This document shows, in pieces, positions 8,466 through 16,540 of a DNA stretch of 64,000 bases. The notes beneath the pieces were generated by a model. It was given only the letters and a program-made list of their open reading frames with translations. It had not been told where the DNA came from and searched no databases. The stretch spans positions 31,302-95,301 of the forward strand of contig CAJXQU010000004.1 of assembly GCA_913058255.1 (NCBI GenBank), given 5' to 3'. Made by a program: the position numbers and the translations under genes. The stretch is from an uncultured Pseudomonadota bacterium. Lineage in GTDB: Bacteria > Pseudomonadota > Gammaproteobacteria > CAJXQU01. Each line of letters opens with the position of its first letter. Position 1 is the first letter of the stretch.

Positions 8466-9077
8466 CTAAAGCTGTGAAACACGGAAAATCTTAACCAGAT
8501 CTTTAATAATATCGGATGGGTTTTGATCTGGGGAGTAGCTCATCATCAGGTTTCCTAGCGGATCAATAATATAAAGTCGTCCGCCAGTGAAAGCATCTTC
8601 AATACCCTCAACTTTGAAAGCATTTATAAATTCTGGAGAAACATCTTTCGATTCTAGAATAAGTTGGCCGTGATAATCTTTTAAAGATACTTCTAATTGT
8701 GCTTGATCCGAAATGGTTTTCACGATCAATATACGTTTTACGCGATCATAATGTTTGCCGATGGCTAAACGTATTTGTCGCATTCGGTAGATATTACCGA
8801 CACATGTTTTGTTGCAATTTTCTTCAGTCAGATAAGCAAGGCTCCATCGTTTCTGCAGGTAGATTTGTTCTTCTGGTTTCAGCGGGTCGAGTAGCTGAAC
8901 GTTATCAAGCGTTCTTGGAGGTTGGATTAATTCGCCTTTGCTGGCCGAACCACCATCACGCCCTAGATCTGTAAATTTATATAGAACCCATGCTCCGATA
9001 CCAGGCGCAAGGAAAACGACGAAAAGAAGGATTAGCGTCATTCTAGATTTAAATTGTTTAGATTTTTCAGTTGTCAT
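8466..9077 (-). CDS. SCO-like, membrane-anchored thioredoxin-fold protein of the cox locus
   Basis: This 203-residue protein has one N-terminal transmembrane helix (about 13-34) and a periplasmic domain. The motif C88-NKT-C92 gives the CxxxC spacing seen in SCO copper chaperones, and the C-terminal YIIDPLGNLMM segment resembles the last strand of that fold. Conservation is weaker than in true SCO1/SenC. The position next to SURF1 matches the conserved hypothetical gene found between SURF1 and haem A synthase in Pseudomonas cox loci. A role in CuA maturation or oxidase assembly is inferred. It overlaps the SURF1 gene by 11 bases, so the two are co-transcribed. Confidence 0.7.
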   Translation of the reverse strand: MTTEKSKQFKSRMTLILLFVVFLAPGIGAWVLYKFTDLGRDGGSASKGELIQPPRTLDNVQLLDPLKPEEQIYLQKRWSLAYLTEENCNKTCVGNIYRMRQIRLAIGKHYDRVKRILIVKTISDQAQLEVSLKDYHGQLILESKDVSPEFINAFKVEGIEDAFTGGRLYIIDPLGNLMMSYSPDQNPSDIIKDLVKIFRVSQL

Positions 9078-9813
9078 TGCGTACCTTTGTTAAATTAACT
9101 AATAAATAGATGAAGAGAAGAACAGCGGCCATCGCAAACCACTGGAATGCGTAGCCATAGTGTTTTGCAGCACCAGAACCGGGGAGTACCCAATCGCGGA
9201 GATAACCTTGAGGACTTTCTTTGTCGAGACGGACGATGTAAGGGAAGTATGTTTGGCTTGTTAATGACTCCACCGCGTCGATTTTGATTTGCTGTACTCG
9301 TGATAAGCCATTGTCTAGATGTTCGGTGAGATCGTCACTGAGTTCGATCCCAGAAAAAAGCGCTTTTTTTGCTGTGCCAGAGATGGTTAATAGTTCTCCA
9401 GAGAGAACATTAATTTCTGGAATTATTCGACGATCCGGATTTGCTGGAACCCAACCTCGGTTGATTAAAATATAAATGGATTCATTGTCGAGTTTAAAAG
9501 GCGTAAAAATAAGGTAACCGGTTCGACCATTCATCGGCTGGTTATCGAGTATGAACTGGTGTTCATCTTCAAACGTGCCGCGTGCTTCCACTTTCTTCCA
9601 TTGCATAATGGTTTGATCATCTCGGTCAGATGACTTCGAGTTCAGATCAAATGCATCACCATAGTAGTTAGCTTCGAATAGATTCATATGTTGCTCTTTT
9701 TGGTCTGCCCGATCTAATTGCCAGAAACCCAGTGAAAGTAAAATGGGGAAACTGATCAACATTGCGAGGCTCGGCCATAAAGAGGGGCGGAATTTCCATA
9801 GTCCAAATTGCAT
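9067..9813 (-). CDS. SURF1 family cytochrome oxidase assembly protein
   Basis: This is a 248-residue inner-membrane protein with the two-helix SURF1 architecture: helix 1 near residues 13-32 ending in the family signature LGFWQLDRA, a periplasmic domain, and a C-terminal helix near 222-242 (YAFQWFAMAAVLLFIYLL). SURF1 proteins help insert haem A into oxidase subunit I. It is divergent from the twin-TM gene at 9905 and from coxBA, and translationally overlapped with the SCO-like gene. Confidence 0.9.
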   Translation of the reverse strand: MQFGLWKFRPSLWPSLAMLISFPILLSLGFWQLDRADQKEQHMNLFEANYYGDAFDLNSKSSDRDDQTIMQWKKVEARGTFEDEHQFILDNQPMNGRTGYLIFTPFKLDNESIYILINRGWVPANPDRRIIPEINVLSGELLTISGTAKKALFSGIELSDDLTEHLDNGLSRVQQIKIDAVESLTSQTYFPYIVRLDKESPQGYLRDWVLPGSGAAKHYGYAFQWFAMAAVLLFIYLLVNLTKVRNDN

Positions 9814-9855
9814 TATATGTACGTGGCTACCAATTAAACGATCATAATGATACGC

Positions 9856-9876
9856 TTCGAAAAAAAATATTTCGAA
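9856..9876. promoter_or_regulatory. Palindrome between divergent SURF1 and twin-TM genes
   Basis: TTCGAAA (9856-9862) and TTTCGAA (9870-9876) form a perfect 7-bp inverted repeat around an A-rich 7-base centre in the 91-base divergent intergenic gap. It could be an operator or an mRNA hairpin; no known consensus was recognised. Confidence 0.35.
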
Positions 9877-9904
9877 ACAATTTATTCTTTGAATCGAGCA
9901 CTCT

Positions 9905-10189
9905 ATGTTATTCAGCGAAATTTATAAAATCATTCTTGTCGTTATTTTCATCTCAATATTAATATCGTTGGCGAGTGGTGTTTTCTTTTTAATAAAAGAT
10001 CCGAGTAATTCTAACCGAGTAGCGAGAGCATTAACGGTAAGGGTTATTTTATCGGTTACTTTATTTCTATTATTAATCTATGGTTTTTCCGCAGGACTAC
10101 TCAAACCTCATGGTTTGATGTTGCCAACAGAAGTGACGCAGGCGCAGCATTTATTTGAGAATAATTCCCAGTTAAGTGCTCGCAAGTAG
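9905..10189 (+). CDS. Twin transmembrane protein (DUF2909 family)
   Basis: This 94-residue protein has two hydrophobic helices (about 8-29 and 44-64) joined by a short basic loop (DPSNSNRVARALTVR), the pattern of DUF2909. Homologues occupy the same place in cytochrome oxidase loci, between coxC and SURF1, in many proteobacteria. Here the gene is divergent from SURF1 and upstream of coxB. Function is not established; involvement in oxidase assembly is inferred from conserved position. Confidence 0.8.
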   Translation: MLFSEIYKIILVVIFISILISLASGVFFLIKDPSNSNRVARALTVRVILSVTLFLLLIYGFSAGLLKPHGLMLPTEVTQAQHLFENNSQLSARK

Positions 10190-10518
10190 TCTGCTTTACC
10201 GTGTGATTTTCGTTTGTTGGTTGAAAGTAAAAAAATACAGATTGATTTTTGTAAGGAATACATATGCAAAGCAAGAATAAATTGAGAAAGATTAGTTAGT
10301 TACAAAAAATACATTTCAACGAGTGATAAGGTTGAATAAAATAAGTAATTCCAAGGCCTTGTTTTATCAGTTTTTATAGGTAACATTACTAGCTATCAAA
10401 GTAGCCACACTCTCCAAGCGGGAATGAGCAGGCGCGACAATTATCGAGATAGCGAATTTGTTGTGCTTAACTAACATATAATAAGAATTCAAATTAATCT
10501 GGTGCCGAGGAAAGTTTT
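10190..10518 (+). promoter_or_regulatory. 329-base leader/promoter region of the coxBA operon
   Basis: No gene was found here. TATAAT at 10477-10482 lies 42 bases before the coxB ATG and is a candidate -10 element; the matching -35 is poor (TTGTTG at 10458-10463 is too close), so an activator may be needed. A short AT-rich ORF of 11 codons (ATG near 10263) has a ribosome binding site but no obvious meaning. Confidence 0.35.
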
Positions 10519-11670
10519 ATGTCTAAGCCGCGAACTTCTATGCTGCGAACTCTTTTTCTGATCGTCGTTTCATTTACTTCTATGCTCGTGGTGACCCCCG
10601 CTTGGGCGGATTGGGCACTGAACCTGACTAAAGGGGTTACACCCATAAGTCATCAAGTCTACGACCTTCATATGCGAATTTTATGGATTATGGTTGTTGT
10701 TGCAATTGTTGTTTTTGCAACGATGCTCTGGTCGATAATCCATCATCGAAAAGATAAAGGTGCGGTTGCCGCAAAATTCCACCACAGTACAGCGCTTGAG
10801 TTGCTGTGGACCGCCATCCCTATTGCTATTCTTGTTGTTATTGCGATTCCAGCAACCAAAACATTGATCGCGATGGAGAAAACAGCTGATGCCGACATCA
10901 CCATTAAAATTACGGGTTATCAGTGGAAATGGGAATATAACTACATGGGTGAAGACCTTACCTTCTTCAGCGTGCTTGCAGCAGATAGCCGAGCGGTAGT
11001 CGACAAGACTAGTGATGCGAAACCAGAGGATATTGACAACTATCTACTGGATGTTGATAACCCAGTCGTATTACCAATAAACACAAAAATTAGAATATTA
11101 ACGACTGCTGCGGATGTTATCCATGCATGGTGGGTTCCTGCCCTTGGTTGGAAGCGTGACGCTATCCCTGGATTCATTAATGATAACTGGACCTATATAG
11201 AAGAGCCGGGTATTTATCGTGGTCAGTGTGCAGAACTTTGTGGTAAAGACCATGGGTATATGCCTATCGTTGTTAAGGCTGTTTCAAAAGCGGAATACCA
11301 AACATGGCTTGTTGAAACAAAACAAAAAATTGCTGAAGCATCTTCAGGTGCTGATCGTGAGTGGACACTTGATGAATTAATGGCGCGTGGTGAGGGAGTT
11401 TACAAAACGAATTGTGCTGCTTGTCATCAAGCTAATGGTGAAGGTATTCCTGGAGTGTTCCCTGCTCTTGTAGCTAGTCCGATTGCGACAGGCGCAGTTG
11501 AAGACCACATTAATATCGTCATGAATGGTAAAGCGGGTACTGCAATGGCTGCTTATGGAGCCCAGTTAAACGATATCGACATAGCAGCAATTATTACTTA
11601 TGAGCGAAATGCTTGGGGTAACAAGGTGGGTGACCTAGTACAGCCTATGACGATACAAGCTACTCGATAA
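10519..11670 (+). CDS. coxB: Cytochrome c oxidase subunit II with fused cytochrome c domain
   Basis: This 383-residue subunit accepts electrons at the CuA centre and passes them to subunit I. A signal sequence (about 10-31) is followed by two transmembrane helices (about 51-73 and 92-112). The CuA ligands are visible: H202, C237, E239, C241, H245 and M248 (CAELCGKDHGYM). The C-terminal extension carries a haem c site (CAACH, 299-303) with a downstream Met in GTAMAAYG, making this a caa3-type subunit in which the final haem c is covalently part of the enzyme. A GAGGAAAG ribosome binding site precedes the ATG. coxA follows after 60 bases. Confidence 0.96.
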   Translation: MSKPRTSMLRTLFLIVVSFTSMLVVTPAWADWALNLTKGVTPISHQVYDLHMRILWIMVVVAIVVFATMLWSIIHHRKDKGAVAAKFHHSTALELLWTAIPIAILVVIAIPATKTLIAMEKTADADITIKITGYQWKWEYNYMGEDLTFFSVLAADSRAVVDKTSDAKPEDIDNYLLDVDNPVVLPINTKIRILTTAADVIHAWWVPALGWKRDAIPGFINDNWTYIEEPGIYRGQCAELCGKDHGYMPIVVKAVSKAEYQTWLVETKQKIAEASSGADREWTLDELMARGEGVYKTNCAACHQANGEGIPGVFPALVASPIATGAVEDHINIVMNGKAGTAMAAYGAQLNDIDIAAIITYERNAWGNKVGDLVQPMTIQATR

Positions 11671-11730
11671 ATAAAAAAACAGCCTGAAAAATATTACTAA
11701 AAGTAAAAAATTATTTAGAGGATATAACAG

Positions 11731-13323
11731 ATGAGTGAAGCAGCAGTCCACGACGATCATCATGATCATAAACCAACAGGCATAGGTCGTTGGTTGTTTT
11801 CAACAAACCATAAAGACATCGGTACGATGTATCTGCTTTTTTCGCTGCTTATGTTCTTTGTTGGCGGAGCCATGGCAATAGTTATCCGGGCGGAGCTATT
11901 TCAGCCTGGACTTCAGTTTGTAAACCCTCAGTTCTTTAACTCGATGACCACGATGCACGCGTTGGTGATGATCTTTGGCGCTGTAATGCCTGCAGGCGTT
12001 GGTTTAGCCAACTGGATGATCCCGGTTATGATCGGTGCGCCGGATATGGCTTTGCCTCGAATGAATAACATGAGTTTCTGGATATTGCCTTTCGGTTTTA
12101 CCCTGTTGCTCTCAACGTTCTTTATGGATGGTGGTGCTCCAGCGGGTGGTTGGACAATGTATCCTCCTTTAGTTTTGCAGACGGGTAATGCCTTCCCATT
12201 TTTGATCTTTACGGTTCATATCCTTGGTATATCATCGATTATGGGTGCGATTAATATTATTGCGACTGTATTCAACATGCGTGCACCAGGAATGACATTC
12301 ATGAGATTACCGCTTTTTGTTTGGACCTGGATTATCACGGCGTTCTTACTAATAGCAGCACTGCCTGTTTTTGCGGGTGCGGTAACCATGTTGTTGACCG
12401 ACCAATATTTCGGAACAAGCTTTTTCGATGCTGCCGGTGGCGGTGATCCTGTGATGTTCCAGCATTTGTTTTGGTTCTTTGGTCATCCAGAAGTATATAT
12501 CTTGATCCTTCCTGCATTTGGTATTGTCTCGCAGATTATTCCAACATTCTCACGTAAGCGTCTGTTTGGTTATACCTCGATGGTTTACGCAACAGTAGCC
12601 ATCGCGTTTTTGTCTTTCTTCGTATGGGCTCATCATATGTTTACGGTAGGGATGCCGCTTGCGGGTGAGTTGTTCTTTATGTATGCGACGATGACGATTG
12701 CTATTCCGACTGGAGTGAAAATCTTTAACTGGGTTGCAACGATGTGGAGAGGGTCAATGACCTTTGAAACTCCAATGTTATTCTCCATTGCATTTATTGT
12801 TCTTTTCTCTGTCGGTGGTTTTTCTGGCGTAATGATGTCAATTACACCGGTAGATTTCCAGTATCATGATACTTACTTCATCGTTGCCCATTTTCACTAT
12901 GTGCTTGTAACGGGTGCTGTGTTTGCCTTGTTTGCAGCGGCCTATTATTGGTTGCCTAAATGGACTGGACATATGTATGACGAGGGACTGGGAAAACTCC
13001 ATTTTTGGACATCCGCTGTGTTTGTAAATATATTATTCTTCCCGCAACATTTCTTAGGATTGGCCGGTATGCCACGACGTATTCCTGATTATGCTGTGCA
13101 GTTTGCCGATTGGAATATGGTTTCTAGTCTTGGTGGATTTGCATTTGGTCTAAGTCAGTTAATTTTTGTTGTCGTTGTTTTCAAGTGTATTCGTGGTGGC
13201 GACAAGGTGACAGACCAAGTTTGGGAAGGTGCTCGCGGACTAGAGTGGACATTATCTTCTCCTCCTCCATTCCATTCGTTTACTGTGCCACCTAAAGTTA
13301 CTGAGGAATCAGCCCACGGCTAA
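11731..13323 (+). CDS. coxA: Cytochrome c oxidase subunit I
   Basis: This 530-residue integral membrane catalytic subunit binds low-spin haem and the haem-CuB dinuclear centre and reduces O2 to water while pumping protons. The 12-helix haem-copper oxidase pattern is intact. It has HPEVYI, containing the CuB His and the cross-linked Tyr, the HHMF His pair, and the HFHYVL helix-10 pair of haem ligands. A short His/Asp-rich N-terminus (HDDHHDHK) is an odd, non-catalytic feature, perhaps metal-binding. The gene lies between coxB and a 44-residue ORF in the coxB-coxA-orf-ctaG-coxC operon. Confidence 0.97.
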   Translation: MSEAAVHDDHHDHKPTGIGRWLFSTNHKDIGTMYLLFSLLMFFVGGAMAIVIRAELFQPGLQFVNPQFFNSMTTMHALVMIFGAVMPAGVGLANWMIPVMIGAPDMALPRMNNMSFWILPFGFTLLLSTFFMDGGAPAGGWTMYPPLVLQTGNAFPFLIFTVHILGISSIMGAINIIATVFNMRAPGMTFMRLPLFVWTWIITAFLLIAALPVFAGAVTMLLTDQYFGTSFFDAAGGGDPVMFQHLFWFFGHPEVYILILPAFGIVSQIIPTFSRKRLFGYTSMVYATVAIAFLSFFVWAHHMFTVGMPLAGELFFMYATMTIAIPTGVKIFNWVATMWRGSMTFETPMLFSIAFIVLFSVGGFSGVMMSITPVDFQYHDTYFIVAHFHYVLVTGAVFALFAAAYYWLPKWTGHMYDEGLGKLHFWTSAVFVNILFFPQHFLGLAGMPRRIPDYAVQFADWNMVSSLGGFAFGLSQLIFVVVVFKCIRGGDKVTDQVWEGARGLEWTLSSPPPFHSFTVPPKVTEESAHG

Positions 13324-13331
13324 TAAGAATT

Positions 13332-13466
13332 ATGACAAGCGAATCTCCACAATCAAGTAAAGATGTATTGGCAGCCCGAAAGGCTGCCAATACACGTGTC
13401 GCGCTAGGACTTGGATTACTCGTCTTGTTTATTTATGTCGGCTTTATTCTTTATAGATATTTATAG
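13332..13466 (+). CDS. Small cytochrome-oxidase-locus membrane protein (44 aa)
   Basis: ATG at 13332 to TAG at 13464-13466 encodes 44 residues: a polar N-terminus with Arg and Lys, then one transmembrane helix (about 25-42, LGLGLLVLFIYVGFILY). It starts nine bases after the coxA stop and ends 24 bases before ctaG. Short single-span proteins at this position are known in other proteobacterial cox operons as small assembly proteins, so a real gene is likely. Codons 12-21 also form a 12-bp perfect hairpin. Confidence 0.7.
   Translation: MTSESPQSSKDVLAARKAANTRVALGLGLLVLFIYVGFILYRYL
13365..13393 (+). promoter_or_regulatory. 12-bp perfect intracistronic hairpin between coxA and ctaG
   Basis: GTATTGGCAGCC (13365-13376) is the exact reverse complement of GGCTGCCAATAC (13382-13393), with loop CGAAA. 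It lies inside the 44-residue ORF and starts on a codon boundary. No T-tract follows, so simple termination is unlikely. It may stabilise or process the coxBA message or modulate expression of ctaG and coxC. Confidence 0.7.
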
Positions 13467-13490
13467 TCAATTTAAAAGTAGTTTAGAGAA

Positions 13491-14039
13491 ATGGCAAGAA
13501 AAGACATAAATTTAACAACAAAAAAACTTTATTTACTCGTTGTTGTGATGTTTGGCTTCGGTTTTGCTTTAGTTCCCATATATAACGTGTTTTGCGAAGT
13601 TACCGGATTGAATGGTAAAACGGGTGAAATAGCCGTTGAAAAGGCTGAGGTATTAGCCGTGGATATTGAGCGTTATGTGACCGTGGAGTTTGATACCAAC
13701 GTCAATCAAGCGACGTTACCTTGGAGTTTTGCCGCGAAGAAATTTAAAATACGGGTACATCCTGGTGAGGTTTCTGATGCAGTTTTTGTGGTTAAAAATA
13801 AATCGAATCGTTCGATAAAGGGGCAGGCCATCCCCAGTGTTGCTCCGGCTCAAGCATCGCTGTTTTTCAATAAGACAGAATGTTTTTGTTTTACGCAGCA
13901 AACATTGGCACCATATGAAGAGCGTGAAATGCTGGTGCGATTTGTTGTTGATACAAAATTGCCTAAGAAGATTGAAACGATGACACTCTCATATACATTT
14001 TTCTTATCTACGGATGAGAATAAAATAACAAGTTTATGA
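13491..14039 (+). CDS. ctaG: Cytochrome c oxidase assembly protein CtaG/Cox11
   Basis: This 182-residue copper chaperone delivers Cu to the CuB site of subunit I. It has one N-terminal membrane anchor (about 12-33) and a periplasmic immunoglobulin-like domain. The copper-binding cysteines C131 and C133 are in the family motif ECFCFTQQ, and a third conserved cysteine is at C35 (NVFCEVTG). It lies between the small ORF and coxC in the cox operon, the usual order. Confidence 0.95.
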   Translation: MARKDINLTTKKLYLLVVVMFGFGFALVPIYNVFCEVTGLNGKTGEIAVEKAEVLAVDIERYVTVEFDTNVNQATLPWSFAAKKFKIRVHPGEVSDAVFVVKNKSNRSIKGQAIPSVAPAQASLFFNKTECFCFTQQTLAPYEEREMLVRFVVDTKLPKKIETMTLSYTFFLSTDENKITSL

Positions 14040-14126
14040 TGAGTACGAACAATATTTGAACAGAGTATTGTTTTAATACTCATTAACGATAATTAAAAAA
14101 AGAAGTCATTAAAATAGAGGAAAATC

Positions 14127-15011
14127 ATGTCTGATTCTGAAACTTATTTTATTCCAGAACCTAGCCCTTGGCCAGTGGTTGGCTCATTAGCACTTTTTAT
14201 CAGTTTTGTTGGAGGGTCATTGTTTTTGAATGGGTCTGCGCCGATGTTTGGATCATTTATATTAGGTCTAGGTATCGCAGCAATCATTTACATGTACTAC
14301 GCCTGGTTCTCAGACGTTATTAGTGAAAGTTTGGCGGGTCGTTATAATTCACAAGTCGACGTTAGTTTTCGCTGGGGTATGGCTTGGTTTATTTTCTCTG
14401 AAGTTATGTTCTTTGCAGCTTTCTTTGGAGCGTTATTCTATGCACGCGTGCTGTCTGTGCCATGGCTTGGTGGTGAAGGGGCAGGGTTTTTGACGAATGC
14501 TGTTCTCTGGCCAGATTTCGTACCTGAATGGCCGATTGATGTTATTCCTAATTTCAGTAAATTCACGGCTTCTGTATATGATGATGTAATACATGCTTGG
14601 GGTGTACCGGCCATCAATACGCTTATCTTGCTTACCAGTGGCGTGACGTTAACGTTTGCTCACTGGGCTCTTAAGAAGAACAATCAGAAAGGCTTGGTTC
14701 GTTGGTTATTTGTTACAGTATGTTTAGGTATTATTTTCGTCTATTTCCAAGCTGGCGAGTATCACGAAGCTTACACAGAACTGAATTTGAAAATGACATC
14801 TGGTATATACGGTTCAACATTTTTCTTATTAACAGGCTTTCACGGCTTTCATGTGACAATGGGAACCTTGATGTTGGCAGTGATTATGTTCAGAGCGATG
14901 AAGGGTCATTTCACACACGAGAATCATTTTGCTTTTGAAGCCGTTGCTTGGTATTGGCATTTCGTTGATGTGGTTTGGTTAGGACTGTTTATCTTTGTCT
15001 ACTGGATATAG
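14127..15011 (+). CDS. coxC: Cytochrome c oxidase subunit III
   Basis: This 294-residue seven-helix membrane subunit stabilises subunit I and its proton uptake. Family features include WPVVGSLALF at the N-terminus, the FSEVMFFAAFF helix and the C-terminal segment HFAFEAVAWYWHFVDVVWLGLF. It is the last gene of the coxB-coxA-orf-ctaG-coxC operon, 87 bases after ctaG, and is followed by a strong terminator. Confidence 0.96.
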   Translation: MSDSETYFIPEPSPWPVVGSLALFISFVGGSLFLNGSAPMFGSFILGLGIAAIIYMYYAWFSDVISESLAGRYNSQVDVSFRWGMAWFIFSEVMFFAAFFGALFYARVLSVPWLGGEGAGFLTNAVLWPDFVPEWPIDVIPNFSKFTASVYDDVIHAWGVPAINTLILLTSGVTLTFAHWALKKNNQKGLVRWLFVTVCLGIIFVYFQAGEYHEAYTELNLKMTSGIYGSTFFLLTGFHGFHVTMGTLMLAVIMFRAMKGHFTHENHFAFEAVAWYWHFVDVVWLGLFIFVYWI

Positions 15012-15036
15012 ATTGCAAGTAATAATGTATACAAAT

Positions 15037-15068
15037 AAAAAAGGCACCTTTTAGGTGTCTTTTTTTTG
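15037..15068 (+). terminator. Terminator of the cox operon
   Basis: GGCACCT and AGGTGTC (one G-T pair) form a stem around TTT, preceded by an A-run and followed by eight T. It lies 30-55 bases after the coxC stop. Confidence 0.88.
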
Positions 15069-15194
15069 TTTCTATATTAATAAGTAGTTAACTATCAACT
15101 TTTACACTTCTTAGATTCAATTCGTAAGTGGAATTTCCAGAGAAATGGTCACCGAGTATAATTCGAGCTATTTTCTCGCCAAAGGAAATTGCCA

Positions 15195-15433
15195 ATGAAT
15201 GACACTCAGATGACCGAGATAGAACGATACCAGATAAAAGCCTATTTGATGAAAGCAGGTTACACACAACAAGCGATAGCTATTGGACTCAATAGGTCGG
15301 CATCAACCATTAGTCGAGAGCTTAAACGCGCAACACCGGATTACGAGGATATAGACCTCAACAAGCTCAGAGGCTAGCAGATGAGCGTAAGCTGCAGCAC
15401 TGTCATGTGATGATTATCGATACGACATGGTGA
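15195..15433 (+). pseudogene. IS30-family transposase remnant, frameshifted and truncated
   Basis: From ATG 15195 the frame encodes an IS30-type N-terminal helix-turn-helix (ERYQI..YLMKAGYTQQAIA and RSASTISRELKR). After about 15330 the family-like sequence continues in another frame as TGLRGYRPQQAQRLADE. The shift is explained by a two-base GC duplication in CGCGCAAC, and that frame stops at 15431-15433. The catalytic DDE domain is missing. Terminal inverted repeats were not found. It is a decayed insertion sequence just downstream of the cox operon. Confidence 0.75.
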
Positions 15434-15578
15434 TTTGTCATGGACAGGCAAACTATCTATTACTGCGGCTTGCGTCAAGTGACTAATGTGAATTAATCCC
15501 GATCTTTCTACCGGGTCATGGTTGTCTGCAACAGAATGGCTTAAACTCATCGTCCAAAATTGGGAGATGTGTGTGTAA

Positions 15579-15716
15579 ATGTTGTTTTCTGTCTTTTATT
15601 TGCTAGCTATTTTAGTGCTGGTTGCTCATTTTTCTGGCTGGCTAGCAAGGAAAAATTTAGAATGGGTGGCCATTTTACTAGCCGTCTTAGTTTTTCCTGC
15701 TGTTATTTTTTTATAA
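15579..15716 (+). CDS. Candidate 45-residue twin-TM small protein
   Basis: ATG 15579 to TAA 15714-15716 encodes 45 residues with two hydrophobic segments (about 3-20 and 29-45) separated by a basic LARKN turn. A GGGAG lies 12 bases upstream, further than ideal. The composition looks like a genuine small membrane protein, but it sits in transposon debris, has no recognised family and could be fortuitous. Confidence 0.3.
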   Translation: MLFSVFYLLAILVLVAHFSGWLARKNLEWVAILLAVLVFPAVIFL

Positions 15717-15721
15717 AAAAG

Positions 15722-15803
15722 CGGCGGGTGCCTTCCTTGGCAAGATGACATCCTGTCATCGGTCATCCTTGGGGACCGTGCGTCCTGCTGTCTCGCCCGC
15801 CTA
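15722..15803. repeat. Nested palindromic element, possibly a mobile repeat
   Basis: GATGACA (15744-15750) and TGTCATC form a perfect inverted repeat with a 3-base centre. It is enclosed by GGCGGG on the left and CCCGCC on the right. The stretch is more GC-rich than its surroundings and carries no gene, which resembles REP/MITE-like intergenic repeats. Only one copy was noticed in the window. Confidence 0.4.
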
Positions 15804-15843
15804 AGATAGATAACGGCAGGCGGACGTATTACTTTAGCAACAA

Positions 15844-16392
15844 CTAGATTTTCCCATCGAGTCCCATTTGATAATACTTATGGGTGATCTTTTCTTGATT
15901 TTCTAATAACCAATCGATTGAAGGCTCATTATTCATAGCTTTATGGATTGCTTGTGTTGTTGCTTTACGGTGAATATCAAACAAAATTTTATGATCAAGG
16001 TTATCGTCTGTGGCTACAGAAGGGTTTAACCAAACAGAACAAATAATACCGAGGTCATTTGCTTTTTCTTTGGGGATATCTCCCGCACGAACCGCATCAA
16101 GTACACCATTCGCAATAGCTGCTTGAACAGTACCCATCAGAATATTGGTGTAACGACTGTTATTAACCGTCACTTTACTGACCATTAGGGTCACAGGCCG
16201 AACTTGGATGTCAGTATTCAAAATAGCAAAAACACGTGAATGTCCTTTGACTTGGTCTCCTGTCAAGGTTGCCAGCGCTGTTCCTACGGGGCCATCGAGT
16301 TCACCAATGATAATTTCTGGTTCTGCAGCAGTGCCTGGAGGCCCACCAGCAACTAATGATTCGCCTGTACGCAAGACTATTCTTTCACTCAT
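15844..16392 (-). CDS. Formaldehyde-activating enzyme (Fae) homologue
   Basis: This 182-residue protein is collinear with the Fae family, which condenses formaldehyde with tetrahydromethanopterin in methylotrophs and archaea. Family landmarks are GESLV near residue 10, the glycine-rich GELDGPVGTA segment (30-39), the conserved active-site His in KGH51SRVFAIL, and PKEKANDLGIICSVWL. The ATG has AGGAG seven bases upstream. It is monocistronic in this window, with no H4MPT biosynthesis or mtd/mch/fhc genes nearby. It may be a stand-alone Fae-like paralogue with a different carbonyl or cofactor substrate; the enzymatic role here is inferred from family only. Confidence 0.85.
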   Translation of the reverse strand: MSERIVLRTGESLVAGGPPGTAAEPEIIIGELDGPVGTALATLTGDQVKGHSRVFAILNTDIQVRPVTLMVSKVTVNNSRYTNILMGTVQAAIANGVLDAVRAGDIPKEKANDLGIICSVWLNPSVATDDNLDHKILFDIHRKATTQAIHKAMNNEPSIDWLLENQEKITHKYYQMGLDGKI

Positions 16393-16540
16393 ATTATTTC
16401 TCCTAAAATTCCAACATCCTATCAGACAGTGAGTGGTTTTAGAACGAGATAAATATAGGTAATGGGGAGATGAAACTATGCAGAATTAAAAATCTGGTCA
16501 GTAGAAAGGTCGACCAACCAGAACTAGACAATACGTTACA

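Larger units (their letters stand above)
15434..15843. other. Accessory stretch between the IS30 remnant and fae
   Basis: About 410 bases with no convincing gene apart from one candidate small membrane ORF (15579-15716) and a palindromic element (15722-15803). The first 130 bases may be further transposon debris but match nothing I can name. Confidence 0.4.
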
